64,000 nucleotides of DNA from Trichaptum fuscoviolaceum (lineage: Eukaryota; Basidiomycota; Agaricomycetes; Hymenochaetales; Trichaptaceae): positions 310,001 through 374,000 of the forward strand of contig CAJSYZ010000008.1 in NCBI GenBank assembly GCA_910574455.1, given 5' to 3'. Below, one piece after another: positions 1 to 12,664 of this stretch. Made by a program: the position numbers and the translations under genes. How positions within the stretch are numbered: position 1 is the stretch's first letter; every line of letters starts with the position of its first letter. A model generated the notes under the pieces. The model did not search any database, was not told the origin of the DNA, and saw nothing but the letters and a program-made list of their open reading frames with translations.

Positions 1-869
1 ATGTATACGCGGAAGGCTGATTCCCATCATGATAGTTCATGAGTTATAGGAGTTTCAGTATCAGAAGATCTTCGTTAAGGGATAAGGATGGGTTCTATAA
101 ATACATTACTCATGATTTGCACAGCTATGATTGCGTACCTATATAGAGTCCCGATCACCCGGATCTTCACCTCTTCACCGAGAGTTGGAGATGAACCGTT
201 AGACACTGCATGCTTGGATGTTCTACCCTACATAAGCCTACGTCTCAGAACACAATCATATGGCAGACCTGGGGTAACAGCGCCAAAGTGTCGCGGCAGA
301 TTGTTCGGTGGTTGTGGATGTTCACAGAAGCGATTGAGATGGCAGTTTCGAGGAGAGAAATTATCGTCGCTTGACTGATTAACTTCGTCAGAGAGAGCAC
401 GGTACGCTTATGGCAGATAACGATGCCAATGCTGGTTCCTCCCTTGATTTCGTCTTCCACGACATCAGGGCTGTCCTTCCGTCGCCTGCGGCGCTAGCGT
501 CTAACATAACATGGAGGCATTTGTGCTCGGAGATTCGGGAGCTGACAACCAGGGATTCAGTTACAGGTGAGAAAGAGCCGTACGGAATCTTACCAGCTAG
601 ATCACAGGATATCCATCGAATATGCACAGTTACACGGACCGAGGGAGTAAAACCTCACGTCGTAGTCAAGTCAGCCAGCGAGAGGCGGGGTCACGATGAT
701 AGCTGAAGATGGCCAAGCTGAGGAGAAATCCGGGCCTTGGGGGCTAGAGCTACAAAAGGAGTGAAGCTCTGCGAGCGTGCGAGACATTTGAGGCTTGACC
801 CCCGGCAACAGAGTTGAGTGTGCTCCTTCATCAGAGAAAGACCACCTAAGATACCAGTCTCGATGATCT
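1..869. other. Unassigned sequence at left edge
   Basis: No recognisable gene. Short open stretches exist on both strands but show no motif I know and no clear splice structure. Part of this sequence may belong to the same decayed unit that is duplicated just to the right. Confidence 0.4.
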
Positions 870-2175
870 CGGTTTGATGAGATGTGACTTGCAATGTGCA
901 GTGACGATAATGCAGTGTCTTCTCACTTTCGCCTTACATGCTAGATACGCACACCGAAGAGCAGAGCTCCGCGGCTACTAAGTAGATGATGGCCGGGCAT
1001 CGCAGGCGACGTCGATGGAAATGCATCCCAGCCCGCGCGGAATAAGGACGTGATGTAATCTGATGACATACAAGTGTTGTTCATCGATGAGGTGGAGACA
1101 GGAAATGTGCTAGACTTAGAAAAGTCCCGGAGTCGAGGCAAAAAGGACATGACTGGCTGGTTTGACTTCACCCGCAGTTCCGTGTCGACAATCCGTGGCT
1201 TGGTTCCGCATCTGTTATCCGCAGGTATTCAGCTCCGGAGTAGACGTCCTCGTACAGTCAGAGACGGCTTACTTTGTGATACCCGTCAGACTACATAATA
1301 GAACGCTCACGCTCACTCCGCAACGCGGACGCCGTACCGTGTCGGTTCAGATGATCGGAGTAATAGGGATCACTTCCTCGTTCGACGAGTTCAGTCCGCG
1401 TGAGACCTTCGTCAGGTCTCGACAACATGAGATACAGCACAGTAGAAGCATGAGCGCTCGAGCCATTCCGAGGCGACGGAGCTGAGACCGCGGCCAGTGC
1501 AGCGTCTTCATCCAAGATCGACCCATCAGGATACAAACTCGATAAGATGTGAGGCGACTCGCAGTGCAGTGCATTCTCGCTTTCGCCAAATATGCATATC
1601 GAACAGCAGCCCTCTGCAGCTAATCCGGGCATCCCACCCATGTGAGACGGCGTCGGACGTGCATTCCTCGCTCCCCGCGAAACAAGGCCGTGCTGTGCTT
1701 CAAAACAAAGGTCGTCGCCGCTGCCACGCAGCCCGTAGCGATCTGCAAGTCTTGATGATGAAGCACAGGAGCATAGAAGGGATCATCAATCATCGATTAG
1801 CTGGACACAGAAAACTGTGGCAAATATAGAAAACGCCCCGGAATCGAGTCAGAAAAGGACACTGCTGACTTCAGCCCGCAGTTTCGTGTATCAGCCCAAC
1901 TTGGTTCCGCATCTGTTATCCGCAGTTGTTCAGCTCCGGTTTGAACAACGCAGTACACACCGCTTACTTCATAATACCCGTCAGACTGTGCCCATGCTCA
2001 CTCCGACGCCATACCGCGTCGTTTTAGACGGTATGCGCTTAGCAATGTCGATCCACGGGGTGTAGGGGCATGAGTAATAGGGGTCACTTCTGCATTAAAA
2101 GGCCAGCAATACGTGTAGGGCACGTGAAGGGCTCGACAGGTTCTGACTAGATGAGATACAGCACTGTAGAATAAC
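870..2175. repeat. Degenerate tandem duplication, period about 700 bp
   Basis: About 870-1480 is repeated at about 1545-2175. A 24-base block is identical at 1201 and 1902, and neighbouring blocks (near 1125 and 1835, 880 and 1545, 1260 and 1970) keep the same order and spacing with many substitutions and small indels. On the minus strand the two copies give similar but interrupted peptides, so this may be a duplicated, decayed gene fragment. No protein family is recognisable. Confidence 0.6.
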
Positions 2176-2877
2176 GCGTCGAAAGACAATCCACAGCAGA
2201 ATCAAGAATCGCAGCAAGATGGGTAATTCCGCATCCGAGTCGGCGCTCGGTGACCTGTCTTCCTGGCTGTACCGTTTCCCCGGCGGAGGCATCAGAGTTG
2301 AGAGTCATCAACACCCGCAAGCAAGCAAATCGTGGATGCAAACGGCCCCAAGAGGCAGCTCGGCGTCTCGGGCAGTCGGAGGCAGTGATGGTGGTGAGTC
2401 GGAGGGTGTGCCCAGATTGCGCAAGTCTGACTGAGCGTAACACACAAATGCCTTATTCAGTAAGTCTGACATAATCTGCGGCCTCGGATGGGTCAGTGCC
2501 AGTAAGAGGCTGCTGACAACGGCCGTCTGAGGTATAATTGTGCAGGAGGTCCCGGAAGGAGCGAACCAGTACGGAGGTGTTTGTTACTCATCGCACAGAC
2601 GCCCCACCTACGCTAGCTCTCTTCTGTTTCTTACGCCTTACGCTGCCGCCACCCCACTCAAATACCGATTATCCTCGTAGCTTTTTGGTGAAGCACAGTT
2701 TGGACGCTAAGCACAGCAGCGGCGGCGACGTGTCAGCCGACGAAGACGACGGAGCGGACGACGACGACCCCGACATTGTGAGACTAAAGACGACGCTGAA
2801 GTAGAACGACCTGCGCCTCCGCCAGCCAAGAAAACATCCAAGAAAACCATCCACCTCTGTAATCCAGCTCGCTCGCC
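2176..2877. other. Intergenic, upstream of the DsbA-like gene
   Basis: No gene seen. The last 150 bases are rich in GACGA-type repeats and lead into the start codon at 2878. No convincing TATA box was found. Confidence 0.4.
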
Positions 2878-4254
2878 ATGGCTGCCGTCGAGCGCAAGAC
2901 CATCAAGATCGACGTGATATCGGACTTCGTGCGTCCATTTCTCTTACTGAACCTTATCATCATAGCTGACCTGGGAACCGCCCTTGCTGCTTTCTCTGAT
3001 GAACGGCCAGCTCTGCCCATGGTGCTACATCGGGCACAAAGACCTCGAGCGCGGGATCGCACAGGCGCGCGCGGCGGACCTGCCTGTCGACTTCGTGATC
3101 CAGTACCACCCGTACATCCTCAACCCGTCGATGACGTGCTCGGAGACGAAGACGAAGAAGGAGTACTTCGAGCGCAAGTTCGGCGTCGAGGGCGCCGCGA
3201 AGATGCGTGACCTGCTCATGGCGCGCGGGAAGGAGGAGGGCATCACTTTGTGCGTATCATCTGTTGCGTTTTGTGCTGGCTTCTGGTTTTTGGCTCTGCT
3301 TCTGCCTCTTTATATGCTGCTGCTGCTGCTGCTGCTACGGTCGCATGTCCTGGTTGCGGTTATTCTTTTCGTCCCTTGAATCCGTGCACTCCTTCGAACC
3401 CTGAGCCTTGAGGCCTCGAGGCTGGGGTTGTGCCCAATCCAATGCACGCGAGTCGTCATGTCTGTTCTCACGTTCGCCGTTCTTCTTTGTGGATTCGTTC
3501 TGCCATTGGGAGGAGAGCTGGCGTTGCTGTAACATTTCTTCGTCCCGAGGTCTGGCCGATCGAGTGATGCCTCTGCAGTTCTTTGGGATGACGTCGGACG
3601 GGCGGTTTTTTTTTTGCCTTCTGATGTGGGCATAGGAAGCACGCGAGCATTCATTCATCTTCATCTTCTATCCCTATGCAAATAATGCCGGATAACGTTC
3701 CTCCAAACATACATACTGACTTTCCTCCTCCTCCCTAAAAACAAAAACAGCACCTTCGACGGCTACGTCCGCTCGACGCTGCGCGCGCACCGGCTGCTCA
3801 CCAAAGCCTACCTCGTCGGGCAACAACGCACGCAGCTCGCGCTGCTCGCCGCGCTCTTCCACGCGTGCTTCGAGGTCGGCGAGGACATCGGCGACATCGC
3901 GCTGCTCGCGGGGCACGCCGCGCGCGCGGGCGTCTTTCCGTCCGAGGACGCGGCGAGCGAGTGGTTGAAGGGAGGCGAGCTGGAGGAGGAGGTGAAGAGG
4001 ATGAGCGCGGAGGCGCAGAAGAAGGGCGTGACGGGCGTGCCGTTTGCGGTCATCGAGGGCAAGTGGGCGGTGAGCGGGTGTCAGAAGCCGGAGTGCTATT
4101 ACAAGGTGCGTTTGCATCCTTTTCTTCTCGTTTCTCGGGGAGCAGCGCTGATGCCGCCGTCCCGATGCAGATATTCGAGAAGCTCGCGACGTCCGAGCCC
4201 CTCTCGCCCCTCCCGCGGCCGACCGTCTCCGCCGCAGTCGCTGCGACGTCGTGA
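2878..4254 (+). CDS. DsbA/FrnE-like thioredoxin-fold oxidoreductase
   Basis: Four exons: 2878-2928, 3011-3249, 3751-4105 and 4171-4254, giving 242 residues. The protein opens with a beta strand (IKIDVISDF) and then a CPWC active site (C19, C22) that is assembled across intron 1. The helical insert follows, and near the C-terminus comes GVPF with the cis-proline (P194), the layout of the DSBA-like/FrnE and 2-hydroxychromene-2-carboxylate isomerase superfamily. The length fits the family (about 210-250). The CPWC dithiol suggests a cytosolic disulfide oxidoreductase or isomerase; no signal peptide is present. Intron 2 is unusually long (501 nt) for this locus, while the others are 82 and 65 nt. 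Splice sites were chosen because each junction keeps the family motif in frame. The substrate cannot be deduced. Confidence 0.85.
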
Positions 4255-6104
4255 GTCGTGAGTTCCTAAGCACTCACTTGAATGCCCGTGACATCCCAAA
4301 GTCTCATGGACGGGAGGAATTAGGAAGCGTGCAACCATAATCGTATCGTATCAAATCCCCTGGAATTTGTTACCCTTGTTTATTTTTTTTTTCGTCCGTT
4401 TTCCCCCCTTTAATCATTTTATCTTCACATGCTTGACCCAGCGCATATACACGATCCGCGCTGGGTCTAGTGTGAGGTCCAACCACTCTTTTGCTTTCCC
4501 TTTCTTTCTTAGTCTCTTGTTTTTTTTTTCTTTCTCTTTTATTCGATCTGGATCAACACTCTCTCCTTGTTCAAGTTCGACAATTCTCCTCTCCTCTCCT
4601 CTCCTTTCCTCTCATGTTGTCTAATTCCTGTACCTACATGTCCCTCGTCTCTGTCATCTGTCCGTTTATCACGACCTTTTTTTTGAATCTGCTTTCTGCA
4701 TCGGAGTCGGGGAGCCGGGGTCGCTCGACGCTTGCCATCGAAGACCATAGAGTGGCATGGTCTCCCCGCGAAGACCATAGTGGCATGGTCTCCCCGCGAA
4801 GACTTCCGGATAATTGCGAAGAGAGGCGCCGGCCCGGTGGCGGGTAAGTGAGTAAGCCGGTGCACTGGCACTTGAGACCGCCTGCGTATATCATAGCAGC
4901 TTTTTCGCCGAACGGTGCTTTGCTCCGGCCGGCCTGTGCGATCGGACGCATTCACGGAATGCTGGGACGATGAAGCCCGAGGAAGGGAGGGTCCAGGGAC
5001 GAAATGAGAGGAGGTGAGATGAGCCGGTCAAACCGTCAGAGAGTGCAGTGCAGCCGATGCCGATGCCAGTGCCGGGGCAAACTTGAAGCCGGGTGAGGGT
5101 GAGTGAGATCTCCGATAATCTGAGATGGAACTTGAACATGCCGGTAAACTGGTACTAAACTGCCAGTGGAGTGATACATCCCAATAAGCAGCTTGAAGAT
5201 GACGAGTAGATGTCAGGCATACATAAGAGGCCCGCTCATCCTGAGTCCTAGTCAACCTGAAATCTGTCAGCCGATAACCGATTGTATGCCAGTGTACAGA
5301 TATTGCAGAAATCATGACTCGAGATTCTGAGGCCCGGAAGAAGTTGAAGTTGCCAGTGACTGCTGACTGGCAGTGAGGCTGCGAGGTTACTATCCTCAGG
5401 CTATTGCCTGTCAATTTTCTATTTATTTTACTTCCAAGTATCTACCTGATTCAGCACACGTACCGTACACGGTGCTCGTTGGCTTTGTTTGGTCTTAGGA
5501 GGCGCGCTCCGAGTCTTTCACAGTATCTTACCTTTTTACCTTTTTCTTTTATTCGAAGGCTGGACTACGTTCATACATAGAAAGTGCGATATCCGATTAT
5601 TTTAAGGTTGTAGCTAGAGAGCGCTGATGCGCAGTGATTGACTGTGTGATTGAGTCTACCTAGTCGTCATTCTTCTCTATAGAATATGTAATGATGGGCA
5701 AAGTATAGGTTACCTCAATCCCAGCACGTACATGGAGAGGGTTTGCCCCTTCCTTACCCGCCTTTGCACAGGATTGAGGGCTATGGAATTCCCGACCTAC
5801 CCACAAACGTCAAAAGGCATATGAAAGCAGCATTCTGCTACATATTCTACAAGGTACTACACAATACTTGTGGTCCTATCCAAGTAGCTTCGCGAGAAGC
5901 AAACGAAAACAGATGGCGGTTTCCTTAGATCAGTCCGACCAGTCGGGGGTAATTTAGATATTAAACATCCTATCGCAAAGTAGACAGGGTCATCATTTGG
6001 TCCGGGGATTCTGCGCGCGCGCTTGCCCTCTCTCAAGCAGAGATTTGATATACTACTCCTAGAAAAGCCATGAGACTGTGTACAGATCGACGACGTGTTA
6101 AGTG
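4255..6104. other. Intergenic
   Basis: No gene seen. It starts with a T- and CT-rich 3' flank (4370-4620), contains a small tandem repeat at 4740-4803, and is otherwise unremarkable. A 61-codon open frame at 5743 has no recognisable features. Confidence 0.4.
4740..4803. repeat. Short tandem repeat, about 29 bp x 2.2
   Basis: The unit GAAGACCATAG...GGCATGGTCTCCCCGC occurs twice (30 and 28 bases), and the start of a third unit follows. Each unit contains the near-palindrome GACCAT...ATGGTC. Confidence 0.8.
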
Positions 6105-8520
6105 ACCTACTTTGGAGCCATCAGGGACGAAAGACCGGTTGGGCGCCTCAGTTTGCGCCCTCGCCCAAAGTGCATCATATGTACACTCGTCTGTCGTAAA
6201 CGCCAAGAGAACTGGATAGAACGAACGGATTACATCTAGTTATCGCAGATATAGACAGCACGAATTTGTGTAGACATACCTATCCAGCTCCCAGTCCGTG
6301 AGACCGAATGCGTCCGAGACGGCGATAGACTCCGGAAGAAGGTCCACACAGAGACGAGACACGACACCCGCCATGCGGAGTGGACTCGTCGGGTCGACCG
6401 AGCTTGATGGATCTAAACGTAGTCCAAAATGACAATAAGTCTGTCAATGAGGACTCGATGGTCACTAGGAGGTACTGACGCAGCGTACGAGCTAAGTGGG
6501 AGGGTAAGTTCTGATAATTTGTGAATAGAAGTCTCACCAGTCTGAGTCTGAGAAGGGAGGATACGGATGGTTTTTGATGGGTCCCCGAAAGGGCAGAGCG
6601 TCGATCATCGCAGACACTTGGCCGTCGCAGCGCGGCACACGCGCTGGTCTGCGCTTGCGTCGATCTCGCCCTTTGCACTGAGGGAAGCATATGCTCCGAC
6701 GACTCTCGCTGCTCTCCATTCCAGAGCTTGAACGAGCAAGTGGTGGTTCGTCCAGGCCGCCGGGGGACGACTCCGAAGCGTCAGGCACAGCAGCCGAGTG
6801 AGATCGATGCGCGTAATGCATGTATGCGTTGAACGGGGAGAGATTCTTCGATGGATGAGTCTGACGCATTGGATCGGAAGTGCGTTGTATGACTTTCGCG
6901 CAGCGCGTACGACTTGCCGATGCAAGACGAATGTCATCGCCCTCATACCTACACTGATCAGCCGAGAAATTCCTATGTCAATTGACCACTTACGTCGCAC
7001 TCGGGAGATGGCTGGCATAGACGGAGCCCAAGCCAGCGAAGGCACTAACTATATCCATATCCACCCATCGACCTCCTCGCGACTTCGACGTCCTCCACAC
7101 TCGTCTCCTCCGCGAACACCTTCAGGCCACTCGTCATGGCATGCATAGTATCCGCAACAGCCGACGTGTTGTTCTGCGCGAGCTTCGCCGACATTTGCGT
7201 GTACGAATCAAGCTTGTGGAACACAATCATAATCATAATCATAATGAGCCGACTGAATCTGATCTGACAAAAATGACTCGGGTGGGCTGTGCTGACGAGA
7301 TTGCGGCCGAGCAGGGTGTAGACGTATGCGCGCGGGAGGATGGGGAGCAGACGATGGTGCACGGAGGGATATGTGATGATTTGGCGTTTGAGGCCGTCTA
7401 GTCCCCTTGTTGCCTTGACGTAGAACTGTAGCGTAACGGATGGCTACGGTGGCGGCTAGGAAGAGGATATATTGAGCAAAGGCAGTGTAACCGTTCGGCG
7501 TGGGGCGTACAAACCTTTCGCAATAACACGACCAGCACTTGTGACCATCCTAGCCAGTTCAAAATACACGAACTCAGTCATGACTCATATTCGGCTGAAT
7601 GACTTTAGATTAGTAGGCACTTACGTTGAGCGGGATGTACAATATCTATACTCGTAAGGAGTCAGTGAACGAGAAGTGGGTGATCGATCATATAACATAT
7701 TGTAAAGACTGAGTCCTCCGGAACTGATTTTCGCATGCGGTGGTTTGGCCCGGGTGTACTGGCTGTCTTTCGTCTTTCGTGACGTCCGCGAGCTTCGAGA
7801 GCATGTGCCAGCGCGGAATTCTGACGCGCATAGCCGTTGTCGATCCCCGCATAACCTGCCATGGCTTTCAAGTTCGGGCCTGCCGATGTGGTGATGGTAT
7901 TGAGAGTTTTAACATTATGTGTTCTTTCTCATTGATATAAGCGCACCAATGTCTCCCAATTCAATACCGGGAAGTGCACTATGGTCATCTGAAACAGAGA
8001 CACAAGAAAACGCAGTGTGAGACCACAAGACTAATCGGCCGAGAAAGCGTGCACACCAAGCGATCTCAACTGGACGAAGAAAAGGTGAGGACCGACACGC
8101 GCGCCATCCGGAAATATCAACTGCGCCTGGATGACGGCGACCGTGCGTCGCTGTCTTCCCCAGCGCCACGGCGCCCACCCACCACTTCGTGCTCGTCATT
8201 GGTCATCGTCGGCGAGTGGATCTCGAACTCGTCGTCGGACTGCGGGATATACGTACGTCGCTGTTGTCTCCAGGTGCGCGACGTTGGAGCCGTGCCCGAG
8301 CTCTGTCTGCAGGTAGCACCCGAGGATGCCTTTGTGTCGGACGAGCTGGCTGTAGCGCTCGAGAAGGTCTGGGGAGGCCTGGGATAGGAGGGCTGGCTTG
8401 AACGCTGAGAGGCGCGGGTAAGAGATGCTAGGGACATAATGAACCGTTTGTGAAGCTAGCCCACCGACTTCGTGTAGATTTATGGGTACTAGTATGTCTG
8501 CATCAAGGGCCGATAGCACG
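6105..8520 (-). pseudogene. Acyl-CoA oxidase, 5'-truncated and frameshifted
   Basis: Read on the minus strand from 8450 to 6105, successive blocks match peroxisomal acyl-CoA oxidase in order: HKGILGCYLQTELGHGSN near 8340, the TKWWVGA flavin/substrate region near 8150, LPGIELGDIG and AGYAGIDNGYAR near 7960-7850, RLLPILPRAYVY near 7340, MTSGLKVFAEE and RRSMGGYGYS near 7110-7050, FVLHRQVVRAARKSY near 6930, and LPESIAVSDAFGL near 6320. The frame is broken at several places: a 7-base duplication before TKWW, a shift after KTATH, a shift inside the motif that normally reads YEGDN, and a shift near 6180 after GVYDRRVY. The N-terminal third upstream of HKGILG is not found. In peroxisomal beta-oxidation the enzyme forms trans-2-enoyl-CoA; this copy cannot encode it. 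Confidence 0.8.
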
Positions 8521-8699
8521 AACGAAATCTCCTTGGTCCCCCAATTATACGTCTTCCTTCAGCTCATGAATGCGGTTCTGCATTGCAGGCGACCGCTTGT
8601 ACACGTCCTTTCTGGCCAAGAAATGCCTGTGGAACGATATAAACTTCCGGCCCGGGGTTTTTCAATCCTAGTCCGAGAACCAAACCGGGACTGACCTAA

Positions 8700-9335
8700 G
8701 GATACCTAGAGTCTGGCGACTCGGAGTCTTGAAACCGGCCGGACCCGGACCAAGTAGCACATAAACGCCGAGTCTGGACTCTGACGGTTTCTGAGACTCG
8801 GACTCCGTCTCCCATCGTTCGCTGATTCGTCGTAGTCGGCCCGGGATGCATGTCATTTCACTGTATGCGCTGGAATCTCAAAGATTGATGCTTGAGGTCG
8901 TCTGTGTTCTTGGTGGTGGATATCAAATAGTATGAAGGAAGGATACGTGACGTCTGGCAAGATTATGCCGTCTCGGAGTTTAGTACTATCCGGACCCGGA
9001 CCCGGCCGGGCTAGTTGGTATGGTGAGCCGGAGCCGGGTGAGGCGCATAAACGCCGAGGACGACGGTTTGTGAGGCTCAGACTGGGATTGAACTGCTAAG
9101 CTAAACGCTAACTCTACTTCTATTTCTCTTCGAATGAGATAGCTAGCACCCACTGACAGTGGTAGTGGCAGTAGCATAAGCATGGAATGGTATGGACGTA
9201 CCAAGTTGTGTAATTTCAAAGAGCGGGGGATCGGCGTCTGTCACCCCGGGCCACTGGCATCGTTCGCTGATTCGGCGTATGGATATCACTGTATGCGCTA
9301 CAATCTCAAAGATCGCGGGATGGTGGCTATGATGG
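8700..9335. repeat. Direct repeat pair, about 300-350 bp apart
   Basis: 8700-8890 and 8985-9335 share ordered blocks: a GGACCCGGAC-rich stretch, CATAAACGCCGAG, GACGGTTT.TGAG.CTC, CATCGTTCGCTGATTCG and CACTGTATGCGCT..AATCTCAAAGAT. The second copy has extra sequence in the middle. It lies directly beyond the truncated 5' end of the acyl-CoA oxidase relic and may mark the rearrangement that cut it. Confidence 0.65.
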
Positions 9336-11011
9336 CGCGTTGATCGACTTTGGATCTTTGATAAACAGACGGTGTCAATGTGCAGGAAGAGGCGGAGTTG
9401 GGTGGTGAAACACGATCGTAGCGGCTAGCCACCCACGGTCGGTCGGTTCAAGGTAGATTGAGCGATTTTGCTGTATAGAATATATCCAGACCCAGGTAGG
9501 TGTGCGCTCATCGACGCGATGTGATATAGGGCTACTCGGCCCAGCGCTGAGCATGATGTCAGTGGGTGACGTGCGAGTAGAGTGTGATCATTAGAGGCAT
9601 AGCGCACGCTTTGAGAGCTTCTATTGGGTGTGTATAAGTAGCATTACGCTCGGACGGGCGGCGATTAACGATCGGTGGTGTCGACGTCCATGTCTGTCAA
9701 GGTTCAATTTAGATCTGTGTAAGTGCGTTTCGCAGATAGATTGGATGCATGTCCGAATCGTTTGTATCTTGGGCAGTCGAACCTGATGTATGAAGGTAAG
9801 TATAGAAAGGAAGGACTGGGAAGAGCTTGATTGGATTGAGATGGGGTCGAGTCGGGCTCAAACGGCGCATACAGCCAGCAATATACTGAGCGCTACCAAA
9901 GAGTAGGTTAGGCTGTAGAATAAGGCTCAGAGTCGCACATCAATATATGGTTTCATGAAGATCTGACATCTACGTAGAAGCTGGATACGATAGATGGAAT
10001 AGGGCGGCGGTCGTAGAGCTGGAAAGATGCGCGGGGCGGGGTAAGGGTAAGGGTAATTAGGTGGGTGGTAACGAACGAAGCTGATGATAGACGAAATTAG
10101 GATCGCTGCGGAATCAGAATTAGATTCTTGAGTATGATGTGGAAGTGATGAAGATGACGATGGCGGGATGGGAACGGCCGGGTGAGTGGGCTATGTTGAC
10201 GATCTCCTGCTTCAGACGGTCAGGAGTCGCCCGGGAGGCTGTACGTCCGGCCGGGCGAGAGCATTCTGGAATGCGATAAACATAACGCATGCAACGTCAT
10301 CGGTCTTCGTTTCCTAACATACAGCATGACATACGACGACGAAAAGAAAGGAGCTCGTTCGTTCGTTGGACTGCGGCTCGGATGCGAAATGAAATGACGC
10401 GAAGAGACAAGAGACAAGGGCTTCGAGGGCGGTGACGACCGTAACGAGGCTGCTCTCCTGTATTGTTCCTCGGACGCGCGCTTACCGGGCGTCTATCTCT
10501 GCACAGCACAGCGTCACAGCGTCACACAGTTTCCCCAGGGAGGAACTTGCTGAGAAAAACGGGCGAACGCAGGACCCGACGACTGGGAGATTCCGCAGGC
10601 ACTGCCAGTGCTTGATGTATCACTCGGAGCAATGCAATATCAAGCGCTTAGCGCTTCCCCTTGAAGCTCTACGCCGGACTCGGATTCGTTCTGTGGTCGG
10701 TTATGGATTTTATATATGATATGCTCGGATAGCGGTTGCCGAATCAGGCTTTGTGCGGACGGGACGGTCAATCAAAGCCTGAGTGGCCACTTGTCCTGTG
10801 GCGCAGTCGGTTCGAATATAAGGGCGCGACCGAGACTCGACTCGACTCCTTCCTGTCCGTCCATCTCCACTGCCACTTTGCTCTTCCTCTCTTCCTCTCC
10901 TTTTCTGCTTTGCTCTCCTATCTCATCTTCGCCTCCACCGCACGTCGGAATAGTACAAGAGCGCAAGTAATCAAGAGCAAGAAAAACCCCACGCGCGAAG
11001 ACGAAAACGAA
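9336..11011. other. Intergenic with promoter region of the next gene
   Basis: No gene seen in 9336-10730. The part before the start codon at 11012 has a possible TATA-like AATATAAGG at 10815-10823, followed by a CT-rich stretch at 10845-10930, a common arrangement near fungal transcription starts. Confidence 0.4.
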
Positions 11012-12664
11012 ATGCAGACGCAGACGACGACGCCGAGCTACGCTGGCAGCGCGTACCGCCCACACCAACAGCAGCGGTACTACCCTCAGCAGTACACCAC
11101 CACCAACAACAAATACAACACTACGTACACGAACCCCGCCTACCAACCACTCAGCCCCAGCACGTTCTACCCCACCAGCCCGACGTCCGCGACGGTCTAC
11201 TCCCGCGCCACCACCCCGGGGGCGGGGCGCAGCACCTACTCGGGATATGTCAATACTTTCGGTACGCAGAAGCCCGCTCACACTCGTCTCCCGATGAAGC
11301 GCGTCAGATTCCAACGAGCTCGTCCTTCTCTTTCTTTTGCTTCTCCAGACCCTAACACACCCGCGATGCCGCCAGGCCGTGTACACACGGCGTCGACGGC
11401 GCGCTCGCGCTCGCGCAGGCCGGTGTATGCGTATGCGCCCCAGCAGCAGTACCAGCAGCAGCAGCAGCAGACGCAACGACCACAGGCGCAGCAGCAGCAG
11501 TACCCGTTCCATATGCCCGCATACGGGCCACCGCAGCCCTTCGCCGTTCCCTCTTCCGTCGCCAACACCAACGCCAACACCAACGCGTCCACCCGGCGCC
11601 GCACGCACCACGCCCGCGCCCACGCCCACACCACCGCGCCCTCCGCCACAGCACCCGCACCCGTCGTCCCCGCGACGCGCATCCCGACGACGCGCACCTC
11701 GCGCCTCGCGCGCCGGCCCAGCAAAGCGAACATGGGCTACACGCGCCTCGGGCCGTCGCACGGACGTCGCACAGGCTCGGGTGCGTCCTCGGGAGCGTCC
11801 TCAGGTGCGAGGAGCATGTCGCTCTGCGCGCTCGTCGGCCGCCTCGCGGACGCGCTGCTGGGCAACGGCCCGCACACTGCTGCGCGGAGAGCGGCGAGCG
11901 CCGCTGCGAAGCTCAGCGGTGCGTCCGGGTCCGGGTCCAGGATGGGCTCGGGGGCGGGGTATAGGAGGAACGCGCGGCGCGATGCGGTGTGGCGTGCGCA
12001 GCTGGAGGACGTGGTGTGTCGCGAGTGTGCAAGGCTGTTGGAGTATGCGCAGTGAGTGTCGTGTCCTGTTCTGTTTTTTTTTCTGCTTCCGTTCGTTTGA
12101 GTCCAGTCGAGGAGGGAGGGATGGATGGATGTCTGTCTGTGCGGAATCAGATAGCGTGAATCCCATTCTTCCATTCCGTGTTATCTGTCAAACGCAGACT
12201 TCTTACACACACACACACCTCCCCTTCGTCCTTTCATCCTTCATCCAATCACACCACTGACGTCCTTTCCATCCCTTTTCATCCCGCCATCGTCATCGTC
12301 TAGGTCACCCGTATACGCAACGCAGCTACACGCACTCGACGCGCTCAACACGCTCGCGAACGAGTACCACGTCGTGCTGCGCTGCCTCGCGCGCATCGGC
12401 GCGCGCCACACGCTCGATGGGGTTTCTGCGCTGATCCATGCGCGGAAAGCTAAGCTCGGCTCGGGGTCGGGGTCGGATTCTACGTCTGCCCCTGGTGGGA
12501 CGAATGGCGGCTCGCAGAGTGGGGCGAATGGGAGTGGGAGTGGGAAGAGGAGGAGGCGACCGAGGCCGAGGTACACGCGCGAGCAGCTGCATGAGCTGAG
12601 GGTACGGTGTTCGACGCTGAAGCAGCGCTTGCGGTACCGGAATCGGGAGCGGAAGTCGGAGTGA
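11012..12664 (+). CDS. Low-complexity hypothetical protein
   Basis: Three exons: 11012-11261, 11349-12051 and 12304-12664, giving 437 residues. The 87-nt first intron is a multiple of three, so the frame also stays open when unspliced. The splice is preferred because GT and AG are good and the skipped peptide is unlike its surroundings. The N-terminal half is rich in Gln, Thr, Tyr and Pro with several poly-Gln runs. A short structured part (MSLCALVGRLADALLG) is followed by Ser/Gly-rich linkers. The C-terminal exon has two helix-like parts, one around QLHALDALNTLANEYHVVL and one basic and coiled-coil-like around EQLHELRVRCSTLKQRL, separated by a basic Gly/Ser linker. No family is recognised. 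The strong basic and disordered character would suit a nuclear or RNA-associated protein, but that is a guess. The last intron is 252 nt. Confidence 0.6.

Noticed and set aside
3310..3664. Open frames on both strands within 3250-3750
   Set aside because: They fall inside the second intron of the DsbA-like gene and have no motif.
10040..10060. GTAAGGGTAAGGGTAA as telomere-like repeat
   Set aside because: Only two imperfect units inside single-copy sequence; not a telomeric array.
10772..11761. A 329-codon minus-strand frame and several overlapping frames opposite the 11012 gene
   Set aside because: Arg/Gly/Val-rich mirror of a high-GC, low-complexity coding exon; typical antisense shadow.
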